64,000 nucleotides of DNA from NCBI GenBank assembly GCA_973895155.1, contig OZ316899.1, forward strand, positions 4,650,001 to 4,714,000, in the 5' to 3' direction. Positions within the stretch are counted from its first letter, which is position 1. Every line of letters begins with the position of its first letter. The stretch is from Marsupella aquatica (lineage: Eukaryota; Marchantiophyta). This document shows positions 12,343 to 23,120 of this stretch, piece after piece. The notes beneath the pieces were generated by a model. That model worked only from the letters and a program-made list of their open reading frames with translations, did no database searches and was not told the DNA's origin. The position numbers and the translations under genes were made by a program.

Positions 12343-12703
12343 TGTGACGGGTACCCCGTCACGGGAAGTCACACATAACTGGTTGCAAAGGCCGATACCT
12401 TGTTAATAGTCAATGTAAATAAGCCATTTTTTAATTTTTAGTTAATTCCGTCATTATAGGTTGATGATGCCCCAGGTGACTTTATATTCTTTCTCTCATA
12501 ATAGTTCTAAGATTTGCGGCGACCTAAGTGGGCAAATATTTTGGGACCTTGAAACTAGCCAGGACCAGCCCCATAGGACTTACCGTTTTGCTTCAAGAGC
12601 TATTGTTGAGACCCCCATTGCAAAGTCAGGAGAGGGGGGGTTTTTTTTAAATAAATCCCTCCTCAGGAGGGCGAGTCCCATTAGTGGCCGTCCGAGAGAA
12701 AGA

Positions 12704-13080
12704 GGGGCTGCCTCGCGAGCCCATAGGGCTGCGTGCCCGGGCGATTAATGGGGCTCCGCGAGCTGAAGGGGCTGCCTCGCGAGCCCATAGGGCTGCGTGC
12801 CCGGGCAATTAATGAGGCTCCGCGAGCTGAAGGAGCGCAAGCGAGCGGGGGGGGGGGAGTTAAAGGGCCTCCCGCGAGCTGGGAGGATCACGCGAGCGGG
12901 GGGGAGTTAAAGGGCCTCCCGCGAGCTGGGAGGATCACGCGAGCGGGGGGGAGTTAAAGGGCCTCCCGCGAGCTGGGAGGATCACGCGAGCGGGGGGGAG
13001 TTAAAGGGCCTCCCGCGAGCTGGGAGGATCACGCGAGCGGGGGGGAGTTGAAGGGCCTCCCGCGAGCCGGGAGGAATGGC
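12704..13080 (+). repeat. GC-rich tandem repeats in E1 5' LTR
   Basis: Two copies of a 64-bp unit start at 12704 and 12768. About five copies of a 47-bp unit start at 12857, 12904, 12951, 12998 and 13045; they contain CCTCCCGCGAGC and GCTGGGAGG, which can fold on each other. The block lies upstream of the LTR frame and may be a promoter or enhancer array. The same block with the same copy number lies at about 23447-23824. Confidence 0.85.
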
Positions 13081-13498
13081 CGCGCGCCCTGCATAGGGCC
13101 GCGCGCAGGAGGACGCAAGGGTAAGGCCCGAGAAATGGGCCGGGGCGCATGGCGAAGGCGCCAGGAGTTTTTTCGGTTCTATTTTTTTTTCCTTCCTTTT
13201 TCTTTCCCTCTTCCTTTTGCACGACCCTCTCATTGCCGAAAGCAAAAACGGGGTTCTTCTCTCTCTTGCCGGAAGCTCTCTCCAGATTCTAATTATTTTT
13301 GAAGCTCTCTCTTTCATGGTGGATTAGTGGGGCTTGCTGGCGTCATTCTTCCAGGCATTAGTGGCGGCCGCACGGAGTAGTGACGGGAAATTGAGAGAAT
13401 TTAAGTGATCGGGCTACGGGGGCTGTTTCGGGCCAGGGAATTGACATTGCCACGGGTGACGGGATTGGTGATTGAGAAATTGATTTCGGGATGCATGG

Positions 13499-15355
13499 AT
13501 GCTAGATCAACCAGAGTTTAGTGCGTCACGCATTCGGAGATACAAGGCTGCTTACCGTGACTACGTGGAGACTCGGATTACACGGGAAAGGGAAGAGAGA
13601 GAAGTTATGATGAGCACGGGATTGGCAGCGGGTTCCTCACCGGTGGGTAGGAAGATTTTTCGTCGAATTTATCCCAAGACCTCCACCAAGGTGATGGAGG
13701 ATTGTCGGAACATTTTCCAAGCCACCGGGCTTACAGAATTCATGAAGGTGGAGATTACCATCCCTTCAGGGAAGAGCTGGGACATTGAGGCCGGGATGGA
13801 GTTCCGAACGGAGGGAATCTACTTTGAATGTCTCAAACGTGTAGTGCCCCATGTGGAGTTGGCTAAGCTATTGTTTCTTGAGAATCAGAAATTCTCATTC
13901 ACACCTCGGAATATCAGGGGAGAACTCACGTTGAAAATGGTGGCCACTTGGGTGACCAATCCTACCTCCACCACCGCCATCCCTCTTTCTGCTGTCAAGG
14001 ATGTTGAGTATAAGGGCTTCCTGGCCAAGGTGCATCAACGGGTTCTTGGCAACGTGCAATCCGGAGTGCTGAATGAGGAGCATTTCGTGGTAGCTATGGA
14101 CATCAAGAACTACCCAGCCCATGTGTACGGATGGTGGTGCTACGGATTGAAGAAGCTATTGGCCGCTGAGCCCGGGAGTGTGAAACCAGGTGGGGCTGTA
14201 CATTTGATGGGGTCATTTGTATTGGCCAGGGCAGAAGGGTTGATTGGTTCTCCGGGGCATGAAGACACGGGATCATCTCTCACCACGGAGATCCGGAGTA
14301 TTGCCACTACCGTTTTAGGGAAGCTCACGGAGGAATCATTGTCTGCTGGTGGGGAGGATAATAGAGAAGAAGAGAACCAGGAGGATGATTGCACATTGGA
14401 GTGGCTTGAATCACTCGTGGGAGATCCGAAACAGCCTCTGGAATACAACATTCCGGATGTTTACTTGGCAGAGCTACGGGATTTCAGAGAGGGAGTCCAC
14501 GAGGGACTCAAGCTAGTCCACGCATTGAGGGAGTCTCTCAAGCACGCCACAGTCAAAGTAGAGACGTTAGAGCAGAGCATCCTGTCACTGAAGGAGGTGA
14601 TCAAGACCAAGGAGCAGACCATTCATGAGAAGGTCAGGCACATCAATGCAGCTCACGTAGAGATCACCAACTTGAAGGGAGCTTTGTCCACCAAGGCCAA
14701 GGAAGCAGAAGAAGTAGGAGCGTTGAGGCAAGCATTGGCCAAAGAGAAGCAAAATTCTGGAGAAGTGATGGAGTGGAGGAACCAGGTGGGAGCACTACGG
14801 AGTCAGGTGGCAGCCTTTGAGACACGAGCGAAGAGAAGTGAGGCCCTGAGTCTAGGGAAACGGAAGAGTCCCGGCACACCTGGCTCCACACTTTCCCCGG
14901 ATGTGATCTCCCAAGCTATCGAGATGGTGGTGAAGGAGGTTAGTGGGAAGTATGGACCCTTGTTGGATGGAGCCAAGAAGAGTCAGGAGAAGAGTAAGAG
15001 CTTGGAGAAGAAGCTCCGGGAGGTACGGAAATCGTTACGGGAGGCTCAGGTCAGTACGGGGATGCCACCCAGGTCTGTCACCCCCGGGACTCCCATGGCC
15101 ACGGGGCAAGTTCTACCGTTGGAGTTGCGGTCCGGAGAAGAGGCTACCCTCTGGAAGGACACAATTGGTGAGGGGTACATCAAGGCGTGGCAGGCCTTGG
15201 CTGCTTTGAGGAAGCGCGGGAGCAGCAGCACTAAGAGTACTCCGTCGAAGAAGAAGAAAAGTACGGTGGCACTCACTCCCGTGAGTGATGAGGAGGAGGA
15301 CCACTCACGGGGCACAAGTCCGGGCACCGAGAGCGAAGAAGAAGAGGAGGATTAG
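13499..15355 (+). CDS. LTR-encoded coiled-coil protein, E1 5' LTR copy (618 aa)
   Basis: An uninterrupted frame from ATG to TAG lies wholly inside the LTR. Residues 1-60 are basic and charged. Residues about 65-260 look globular, with conserved-looking FQATGLTEF and a Trp/Tyr-rich YGWWCYGLKKLL segment. Residues about 330-530 are a long Glu/Lys/Leu heptad region, probably coiled coil. The tail is basic (SKKKKS) and ends in an acidic run. It has no similarity that I recognise to gag, protease, RT, RNase H or integrase. By architecture it resembles the LTR proteins of E2 and E3. Possible roles are a nucleic-acid-binding or envelope-like accessory protein or an assembly factor; none is shown. The start was chosen because the frame is open from there and is the same in both LTRs. 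Confidence 0.85.
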   Translation: MLDQPEFSASRIRRYKAAYRDYVETRITREREEREVMMSTGLAAGSSPVGRKIFRRIYPKTSTKVMEDCRNIFQATGLTEFMKVEITIPSGKSWDIEAGMEFRTEGIYFECLKRVVPHVELAKLLFLENQKFSFTPRNIRGELTLKMVATWVTNPTSTTAIPLSAVKDVEYKGFLAKVHQRVLGNVQSGVLNEEHFVVAMDIKNYPAHVYGWWCYGLKKLLAAEPGSVKPGGAVHLMGSFVLARAEGLIGSPGHEDTGSSLTTEIRSIATTVLGKLTEESLSAGGEDNREEENQEDDCTLEWLESLVGDPKQPLEYNIPDVYLAELRDFREGVHEGLKLVHALRESLKHATVKVETLEQSILSLKEVIKTKEQTIHEKVRHINAAHVEITNLKGALSTKAKEAEEVGALRQALAKEKQNSGEVMEWRNQVGALRSQVAAFETRAKRSEALSLGKRKSPGTPGSTLSPDVISQAIEMVVKEVSGKYGPLLDGAKKSQEKSKSLEKKLREVRKSLREAQVSTGMPPRSVTPGTPMATGQVLPLELRSGEEATLWKDTIGEGYIKAWQALAALRKRGSSSTKSTPSKKKKSTVALTPVSDEEEDHSRGTSPGTESEEEEED

Positions 15356-16486
15356 ATAGGCGTACGGACGTGGGTGTACGGCCTCCAGATTTCCAACATT
15401 TTAGTGGGGGGTCACTCATGGGCTTGTTGGGATGAGCTCGCGGAGCTGATTCCAACAAGAGGCGGCGCTCCTCAAACGGAGCCAGGATGAGCAAGTTATG
15501 GCCTGGAGAACTTATGTTTTTGCGGTACGGAAACGGCCATAACTCAGGCGTCTGAAGTCCGTTGAGGGAGCGACTTAGTGATTCGGAAGCAGGAAAAGAA
15601 GAGCTATCCAGGGGTGAGCTCAGGTGTGCACTTGGAAGGGCACCTAGTTTCGGCCATTTTGGGGTGCCTCTCACTTTCAGGGTTCACGTGTACTGTTGGG
15701 GCGCCGTCGAAGGCACCGTCGGCCCCCTTGTTTTGGGTTTAGGGTTTTAGCAGCATGTGTGTGCCGCATGCTCCTCTTCAGTTTAAGGATTTCTCTTAGT
15801 GCGAGGTTTTAGCGGCGCCGCTAGGGTAGCCGCCACCGTTGTGACCCTGTGAGGGGTGCTTTGGTGTGATTTTTCAGTATTTAGGGGGATAGCCCCGAAG
15901 TAGTTAGGGGGACTCAGTGTGAAGTTAGCAAGGAGGGATAGAGTGGAGCCTGAGGAGTTTGAAAGCGTGTTCAGAGTAGTGAGGGGGAGCCATACTCATT
16001 GTCCGGAGAGGCAGGAGTTGAGTAGACGGCAGGAGGCCGGGTTACTCATGCAATGTGTATCGTTTTTCCCAAGAGATATGGATCTGTACATTTGACTTGA
16101 TGGGCTTTTGTTGTGTGTTCCTTCTCCCTTTTTCGCTTTCCGAATTGTGTTCTCCCGTTCTATGATTTGAAGAAACTTGCTTGGTTTGAGTCGGCCTTGT
16201 GAGTAGGGGTGGTGACAGCACTCTTTGGGTGACTCCGAGTGAAGGTGTAGTGGGGTAGTCGGCAGGACTTGATCAAAAGCTGTGGGGTGAGGGTAGTCGG
16301 TAGACTTGATCAAAACCTACATTTCCGGGAGCGGAAACCAAAATACTCATCCTGGTGTGAAAAGAATCCAAATAGCGTCCCTCCACGACCCCGTAATACG
16401 ATACCAACGGTTTAAGCGAAGAAAAGTGCGGTTTGCACGTATTAACCGTTGGAGAGGCAAGTGACATAAGTGTGGTCTTTTGTTTT

Positions 16487-16504
16487 TGGCGCCGCTGCCG
16501 GGGA
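16487..16504 (+). other. E1 primer-binding site
   Basis: TGGCGCCGCTGCCGGGGA lies 20 bp after the LTR end. It resembles the tRNA-Asp-type site of Athila/Tat elements, with one difference from the form I recall. The 20-bp spacer is longer than the 4 bp in E2. Confidence 0.8.
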
Positions 16505-16721
16505 ATCCTTCTTCTTGTTTGACGACACGAAGGAGGGGAGCTACGTCTATTGGGAGTTCAAACCTATCAACCACAACGCAACTTGCGACGGTTGATACGT
16601 GAGAAGTTTGTTGGTTACTTTGTTATTGTACGTCAACCACAACGCATCGTGCGACGGTTGATGTTTACAAATATTGCTTTCTGAGACATTGGTGTAAGTT
16701 TGGAATGCAGGTCTCAATGGG

Positions 16722-19700
16722 ATGCCGAGAGGGAGAAGGGGAGGTAGAGGAAGTCCCCAACACACACGTACCCCAAGATCAGAGCTAGAAGGGGGGCCCT
16801 CTTGGATTGGGACCAGACGACGAGTTGCTGCCGAAGAACGCTTACGGCTTGCAGAAGAGAGGAGGTTGCCACTGGTGCTGGAAGAACAAGTTGGTGTGCA
16901 ACAGGAAGAGGCTCAACGTAATGAGGCCATATGCCCAGACGAAGAGCCAGACATAGATCACGAGCGAGAAGAAGGAGAGCCCTTTGTGTTGGTGCAGTCT
17001 GAGTTACAAAATCTGATCCCAGAGCTCACTGCATTGCCACAAATCATCTCACACCTATCATCGGTGCTGTTACCGGTGGCCCAACAAGCGCCATTACCAC
17101 CTGTGTTGATACAGGCACCGGCTGCACCGATGGCAGCTGCACAACGTACCCGTGTTCAGTACGTACCCTTCAAGGGGAGACCAAAGGATGATCCAGACGA
17201 ATGGATTGAGGAGTTTGAAGGGATTGCCGAAGCTAATGGGGAGTCTGCACATAAGCTCACTATCATTCCTGGAATGATGAGAGGGGAGGCAGGTCCATGG
17301 TTCATTTCGTTGTTGGCCAACGTGAAAGCTGATTGGGCTCTGTTCAAGCAAGCCTTCTTGAAGGAGTTCAGATCCATAGGAGTGGAGGCCACCTCACTAT
17401 TAAAGGTGGGCCAACTCAGGATGAAGAAGAAGGAGTCATTACGGAGGTTTTTGCAAAGGTTCCAAAAGCTGGTACGTCGGATCCAAGCCCGTACCGATGA
17501 TGCTATGCGTCAAGCCTGGTTTGTGGCTGCCCTACCAAGCAAGATGGGGTTCTTTGTACGTCAAGCCAAGCCAACCACATTGGCTGAAGCTATTGCAGCA
17601 GCGGAGTCATACACCGCAGCTGATGCCACAAGCAAGCGTTGCCGAAGAAAGAAGCTGAAGCCGGTTGACAGTTCCTCCAGTGAGGAGTCGAGTGGATCTG
17701 ATTCAGATAGTAGTGATGAATCTGAGGATTCTGAGAGTACTACAGAGTCAGACACTACGGAGTCAGAAGCTGAAAGACGAAGGAGGAAGAAGAAGAAGTT
17801 GTCAAAGAAAGTCAAGAAGTCCTCTCACCGTGAAGTGATACTACCCACGGTGGCCGTTACACCATTGTCTACGGCAAGACGCCTGAAGGAGCAAGAGGCC
17901 AGATATGATGAGCTGACGGAGCAAATGAAAGCGTTGAAAGTACATTTTGCCGGACTCAAACCTGAGAGGAGAAAAGTTCCGGTGGAGAGAGCCAATGTGT
18001 GGTGCACCAAGTGCATGAAGTTTGGTCATGCCCCGAAGGAGTGCCCAGCGGGAGAACCAGCCAAGGTTTTCCAAGTACGGGAGGAGGATGTTGAGGGGGC
18101 AAGCTACTCAAATCCTTCATATGCAGCGGAAGGGCCAATAGAGTACTTCATGGAGGAGCCACCAGAGGCCAACGTGTATAGTGTACAACCTCTCAACCCG
18201 GGACCACGGAGCATTCATGGAGTTTCAACAAACGCCGGAGCACCCGCATACTCCAACTATCCCAACGCTAACCCAGGGAATCGACCACCGTACCCTGGAG
18301 TGAGGAAGATCCCTATTTGTTACAATTGTAGAGTGGCGGGCCACTACGCTAATGTGTGCCCAGAGCCCACCCGTCAAGGCAATGGAGATTTTGCCCGGCT
18401 GTGTCAACTATGCAAGGGGGAGGGTCATCTTGCACCACACTGCCCAACCTTGGAGGCGTTCAAGGCTCAACCGATTGGGGCACAAGAGAAGAAGGGGCCG
18501 CCACCTCCTCTGAAAGAAGCTAGCGTCAACTTTCTCACCACGGAAGCAGTCGACACCCCTCTAATCACTAGAAGAGAAGAAACCGTAGTGAACATTCCCA
18601 AGCAAAGGATGACCACCATAACGGAGGAGGTGGTACCGCTAGTCGTTGTAGTATCTCCAGTTGTTGAGATACCGGTGGTTGTTGTTGCAACATCTACGGA
18701 AGTTGAAGTTGCTAACCCCTCACCCCCAAGTCATGAGTGGACTCATGCTGAGAATCTACCGGAGGAAGACAGCGACGAGGAGAGAAGGCATTACTCTTGT
18801 TACCGAGTCTCCACTCGATCCGGCAAAAAGAAGGGCAAGTCCGAGCTCAAGCAGAAGTACAAGGAGGTGCATCAAGCTTCCACATCGGGTACCTCACACG
18901 AACCGGAGGTGCCACCCATGGAGGATAGTGACTTTGATCGGGACAACCCCAAGTTGTTCTATCCGAAGGTGGGAGAAGAGGTACGTAAGCAGTTGGAGGA
19001 GCTAGAAGCACAAGCCATGCAAGCGGCCATTGACAAAGACATGGAGGAGGCAAAGGCCAGAAAGAAAGCGGAGGAGAGGGTTGTTCGTTGGAAACCGGGA
19101 GAAGAGGTCATCCCACCCATACCTCCTGCAACCGCGTACAACATTGCTCAAGACATTCTGGATTGCCCAGTCAGTGCCACAATTGGTCAACTATTACGGG
19201 ATAGCTCCCTATACCGTCGCCAAGTCAAGGAGATTCTCATGAGGAGGAGACGTAGAAGAAGGTTACCCAAAGTTGGGGCTGACCCCATACAAGTCAACTG
19301 GGTCACGGAGGATTTGGGTGCCCCAGAACTCACGGTGGACATCAATGGATGTGCAATACGGTTTGTACCGGTGGACGGGGGCTCGGGAGTCAACATCATG
19401 ACTGAGGAGACGGCAAACCGGTTGGGGTATACAGAGTTAGAACCACCGGCACGTGCCATGAGGTTGGCTGATGGTGCACGGGTGGTGCCGTTGGGGTGTC
19501 TCACCAAGATTCCAACAATGATTGGGGGAAAATCTTTCCCCCTCAACTATTTGGTGATGCGACCCGTTCGGCCGTACGGTTTTCCCATTTTAATTGGCAG
19601 GCCATGGTTGTATGTGGCCAAGGTCACAAGTGATTGGGGCAAACGGCAGTTTCGGTTTGGTATCCCCACTATCACTATTCCATGGTCAGCGGAGTCACCT

Positions 19701-22700
19701 CACGGGGAGACTACGACTATGGAGGAGGAATATGATTCAGAGGTCACCTCAGATGAAGACGAGGATGAAGTATACATGGTGAAACTGATTTCTCACCTCA
19801 CGGAGGAAGATGTTTTTGGCCCCGGAGTTGCTACTCAAGAGCATGCAGTAGAGGAATCAGTTAGCCAAGTGCACGCTGTTCTAGAAGAGATGGAAGACGA
19901 GCGAAGCAAAATTGTGGAGGCTGAACCTCTAGAGATTCATGATAGGGAGGCAGAGGATCACCCCGAGGAGGTGGAAATGCAAGCCCACACGATCATGTTT
20001 GATGATGAGCAAAGAGAGCAGTTTTTGAATGACATCCTGGATGATGACTTTAGAGAGGAGCTATTGTCACATTACAAAGAATCTGACGTTGAAGAAATAA
20101 TGGCCCATGTGACAAAGGATCCACCTCCATCCCGACCAGACCAGGAGGAGAGTGATGCACCGGTGTATGGAGGGATGAGGCTCGCACGGTTGGAAGAAAC
20201 CTTTGATGAGGAGACACGCAACAAGTTGGACGTGATCAGGCCGGAGCAGTACACAAAGGTGGAAGTGGGTGAGGGCAAGACACTCAACATTGGTAGTAAG
20301 TTGGATGCTACGGAGCAACGCACGATTCAGGAATTGTTGAAAGAGTACCAAGACGTATTTGCGTGGAGCCACCAAGATTTGAAAGGAGTGCCACCTGAGT
20401 TTGGTGAGCACAGCATTGACCTGATGTCAGGAGCACGACCTGTGAGGCAACGCCAATACCGCCTCAACCCCAAATACTCACTCATGGTGAAGGAGGAGAT
20501 TGACCGTTTGTTGGATGCAGGATTCATTTATCCGGTCATGCATAGTGAGTGGGTGTCACCCATCGTAATCGTGCCCAAGAAAAAGGGGCCAGACGGGAAG
20601 GTGAAAATACGGGTGTGCCAAGATTTTCGAAAGTTGAATGATGCGACCAAGAAGGATCACTACCCGCTACCGTTCACGGATATCGTGTTGGACATGGTAG
20701 CAGGTTGGGAGATATACAGCTTCTTGGATGGCTACTCTGGGTACAACCAAATCTGGATACGGGAGGAGGACCAACTCAAGACGGCTTTCACAACAGAGTG
20801 GGGGATTTTTGCATTCCGGAGAATGCCTTTTGGGTTGTGCAATGCCCCTGGCATGTTCCAACGGCTCATGATGAATATATTTCATGACTTTTTACGCAGG
20901 TTCTTGGAGATCTTTATTGATGACTTTGCTGTCTACGGCAAACGAGTCAAGCATCCGGAACACTTACGGTTGACTTTTCAGCGGTGCCGGGAGACTTGCC
21001 TGAAGCTGCATCCGGAGAAATGTTTCTTTGGAATTGAGGAGGGAATCCTATTGGGCCACAAAGTGTCTGCACAAGGGATTGAAGTTGATCGTGAGAAGGT
21101 CGCCGTGTGGGTAGCAGTCTCATTTCCCAAGAATGTGAAGGAAGTGAGAGGGTTCTTGGGGTGTGTTGGCTACTACCGACGCTTCATCAAAGACTTTGCC
21201 AAGGTAGCCATGCCACTCACTTCCATGTTGAAAAAAGGAAGTGAGTTTGAACCTACTCCTTCCCGTCAGGCTGCTTTTGATGAATTGAAGAAACGATTGC
21301 TAGAGGCCCCCGTGCTCATTACGCCCAATTGGAATAAGGAATTCCATGTTTACGTAGACGTATCAGGATTTTGCATCGGTGCCGTTTTGAGTCAGTTAGA
21401 TGATGATGGAAGAGACCATCCCATCTACTTTGCCAGTAGGCAGTTGGCCCCGGCAGAGAAAAACTACTCACCCACCGATAGGGAGGCACTTGGTATCATC
21501 TACGCTTGTAAGAAGTATCGTCATTATTTGTTGGGGTACAAGGTTGTGTTCCACACGGATCACAACAGCTTGAAATACATGGTCAACAAGCCAGATCTGT
21601 CCGGGAGAATTGCACGTTGGGTTTTGTTGCTACAAGAGTTCAACTATGAGGTGAGAGTAAGATCGGGGAAGAGTCATAGCAATGCAGACTTCTTCTCCCG
21701 TATTGAGGGAGCATCTGACTCCCAGGAGATTGATGATCGGTTCCCGGATGAGGAAGTGTTCAGCGTGAATACAGAGGCCACTACTTGGTATGGAGAAATT
21801 TTGGAATTTCTCCGCACGGCTAGAGTTCCCTCACGTTTGGGCCCGGAGAGAGCAGCAGTGTTTTTGCGTAAGACAGGTCCCTACTTGCTTGTGAAGGGAG
21901 TACTTCACAAGTACGGCATGGATGGCCGACTTCGTCGTTGTTTGGAGGAAGCGGAGATACGTACAGTCATGGCAGCATTACATGAGGAGGAAGCTGGTGG
22001 CCACTTTGCACGGGAGACCACCGCAAGGAAAATACTAGATGCTGGATATTGGTGGCCAACTCTCTTTCGGGATGTACACCGGTACATCCAGCGATGTGAT
22101 CCGTGCCAGCGTCAAGGCAAACCAGGGCCCTCCTCACGACACCCATTGGTGCCCATACTTCCTCTTGCACCCTTTGAGAAGTGGGGGGTGGACTTCATTG
22201 GCCCTTTCACTCCCATCACACGAAGAGGGAGGAAGCGCTACATCATTCTTGCAACGGACTATGCCACCAAGTGGGTGGAGGCCCGAGCTACTGCCAAGGA
22301 TGATGCCAACACCACGGCACGTTTTTTGTATGAGCAGATTTTTACACGATTTGGTCCACCATTGGAGTTGGTAAGTGACAGGGGTACTCACTTCCTCAAT
22401 CATACGATTGAACGTTTGACGGAGAACTACTTGATCTCACATAGGAAGACCACTCCGTACCACCCTCGAGCCAACGGGCTCACTGAGAGAGCCAACGGGA
22501 TCATGGGCAAGATCCTCAACAAAACGGTATCCGCTCACAAGACCGATTGGGATTTGAAGTTGTTGGCTGCCACTTACGCTTACAACCTGGCTCACAAGAC
22601 TACCACGGGCCACAGCCCCTATTTCCTTGTGTTTGGACAACACTCTCTTGTGCCGGTGGAATTTGAGGTTCCAACCATTCGAATCCTAACACGGGAAAGG

Positions 22701-23120
22701 GAAGGGGCAGAAGAAAGTGTCGCTTCACGGATCCAACAGTTGGAGCAACTCACGGAGACACGAGAAGAGGCTTTGACACATACGGAGCAGGAGCAAGGCA
22801 AACGCAAGTCACATTACGATTCCCGTCTCCGTCGTGTGTCCATTGAGGAGGGAGATTTGGTGCTCCTCTACGATAGCCGCTTCATGCATTTCCCCGGGAA
22901 GTTGCATACACGGTGGATGGGACCCTACGTAGTGGATGCCGTCTACTCCAACGGCTCGGTTCAACTCAAGACATTGGAGGGGCAACTACTCAACACACGG
23001 ATCAATCAAGAGCGCCTAAAGAAGTACTACACGGAGGAAGAGTATGGTGCTCGCGGGGGCGCTTCGCAATTAAGAGAGGAGCTATGTGACGGGTACCCCG
23101 TCACGGGAAGTCACACATAA
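16722..23120 (+). CDS. E1 gag-pol polyprotein (2132 aa)
   Basis: A single open frame runs from ATGCCGAGAGGG. Order of domains: retrotransposon gag about residues 145-270; a Ser/Glu then Lys-rich segment near 310-370; three CCHC zinc knuckles at about 427-442, 531-547 and 560-575; aspartic protease with VDGGSG at about 883-888 (DGG instead of the usual D-S/T-G, as in the Tat branch); reverse transcriptase about 1270-1450 with FIDDF near 1398; RNase H about 1540-1665 with TDH near 1611; integrase with HHCC zinc site about 1755-1800 and D, D, E at about 1822, 1885 and 1921. No chromodomain is seen. The last 36 nt, including the stop, lie inside the 3' LTR (from 23085). Gag and pol are fused without a frameshift, so ratio control must work some other way. 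Confidence 0.95.
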   Translation: MPRGRRGGRGSPQHTRTPRSELEGGPSWIGTRRRVAAEERLRLAEERRLPLVLEEQVGVQQEEAQRNEAICPDEEPDIDHEREEGEPFVLVQSELQNLIPELTALPQIISHLSSVLLPVAQQAPLPPVLIQAPAAPMAAAQRTRVQYVPFKGRPKDDPDEWIEEFEGIAEANGESAHKLTIIPGMMRGEAGPWFISLLANVKADWALFKQAFLKEFRSIGVEATSLLKVGQLRMKKKESLRRFLQRFQKLVRRIQARTDDAMRQAWFVAALPSKMGFFVRQAKPTTLAEAIAAAESYTAADATSKRCRRKKLKPVDSSSSEESSGSDSDSSDESEDSESTTESDTTESEAERRRRKKKKLSKKVKKSSHREVILPTVAVTPLSTARRLKEQEARYDELTEQMKALKVHFAGLKPERRKVPVERANVWCTKCMKFGHAPKECPAGEPAKVFQVREEDVEGASYSNPSYAAEGPIEYFMEEPPEANVYSVQPLNPGPRSIHGVSTNAGAPAYSNYPNANPGNRPPYPGVRKIPICYNCRVAGHYANVCPEPTRQGNGDFARLCQLCKGEGHLAPHCPTLEAFKAQPIGAQEKKGPPPPLKEASVNFLTTEAVDTPLITRREETVVNIPKQRMTTITEEVVPLVVVVSPVVEIPVVVVATSTEVEVANPSPPSHEWTHAENLPEEDSDEERRHYSCYRVSTRSGKKKGKSELKQKYKEVHQASTSGTSHEPEVPPMEDSDFDRDNPKLFYPKVGEEVRKQLEELEAQAMQAAIDKDMEEAKARKKAEERVVRWKPGEEVIPPIPPATAYNIAQDILDCPVSATIGQLLRDSSLYRRQVKEILMRRRRRRRLPKVGADPIQVNWVTEDLGAPELTVDINGCAIRFVPVDGGSGVNIMTEETANRLGYTELEPPARAMRLADGARVVPLGCLTKIPTMIGGKSFPLNYLVMRPVRPYGFPILIGRPWLYVAKVTSDWGKRQFRFGIPTITIPWSAESPHGETTTMEEEYDSEVTSDEDEDEVYMVKLISHLTEEDVFGPGVATQEHAVEESVSQVHAVLEEMEDERSKIVEAEPLEIHDREAEDHPEEVEMQAHTIMFDDEQREQFLNDILDDDFREELLSHYKESDVEEIMAHVTKDPPPSRPDQEESDAPVYGGMRLARLEETFDEETRNKLDVIRPEQYTKVEVGEGKTLNIGSKLDATEQRTIQELLKEYQDVFAWSHQDLKGVPPEFGEHSIDLMSGARPVRQRQYRLNPKYSLMVKEEIDRLLDAGFIYPVMHSEWVSPIVIVPKKKGPDGKVKIRVCQDFRKLNDATKKDHYPLPFTDIVLDMVAGWEIYSFLDGYSGYNQIWIREEDQLKTAFTTEWGIFAFRRMPFGLCNAPGMFQRLMMNIFHDFLRRFLEIFIDDFAVYGKRVKHPEHLRLTFQRCRETCLKLHPEKCFFGIEEGILLGHKVSAQGIEVDREKVAVWVAVSFPKNVKEVRGFLGCVGYYRRFIKDFAKVAMPLTSMLKKGSEFEPTPSRQAAFDELKKRLLEAPVLITPNWNKEFHVYVDVSGFCIGAVLSQLDDDGRDHPIYFASRQLAPAEKNYSPTDREALGIIYACKKYRHYLLGYKVVFHTDHNSLKYMVNKPDLSGRIARWVLLLQEFNYEVRVRSGKSHSNADFFSRIEGASDSQEIDDRFPDEEVFSVNTEATTWYGEILEFLRTARVPSRLGPERAAVFLRKTGPYLLVKGVLHKYGMDGRLRRCLEEAEIRTVMAALHEEEAGGHFARETTARKILDAGYWWPTLFRDVHRYIQRCDPCQRQGKPGPSSRHPLVPILPLAPFEKWGVDFIGPFTPITRRGRKRYIILATDYATKWVEARATAKDDANTTARFLYEQIFTRFGPPLELVSDRGTHFLNHTIERLTENYLISHRKTTPYHPRANGLTERANGIMGKILNKTVSAHKTDWDLKLLAATYAYNLAHKTTTGHSPYFLVFGQHSLVPVEFEVPTIRILTREREGAEESVASRIQQLEQLTETREEALTHTEQEQGKRKSHYDSRLRRVSIEEGDLVLLYDSRFMHFPGKLHTRWMGPYVVDAVYSNGSVQLKTLEGQLLNTRINQERLKKYYTEEEYGARGGASQLREELCDGYPVTGSHT
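23072..23081 (+). other. E1 polypurine tract, inside the pol frame
   Basis: AAGAGAGGAG ends three bases before the 3' LTR and is translated as part of the conserved LREELCD end of pol. The priming site for plus-strand DNA is therefore also coding. Confidence 0.65.

Larger units (their letters stand above)
12343..16466 (+). repeat. E1 5' LTR (4124 bp)
   Basis: It starts TGTGACGGG and ends GTGACA. A short hairpin (GTGACGGG, TAC, CCCGTCAC) occupies 12344-12362. Two tandem-repeat blocks lie at 12704-13080, the coding frame is 13499-15355, and about 1.1 kb of non-coding sequence follows. Confidence 0.95.

Noticed and set aside
15736-15752. GGGTTTAGGGTTTTAG in the E1 LTR as telomeric sequence.
   Set aside because: Barely two units, present identically in both LTRs; it belongs to the element.
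15810-15823. TAGCGGCGCCGCTA in the E1 LTR (and at 26554) as another member of the palindrome family.
   Set aside because: It has a different core and even spacing, and occurs only as part of the LTR.
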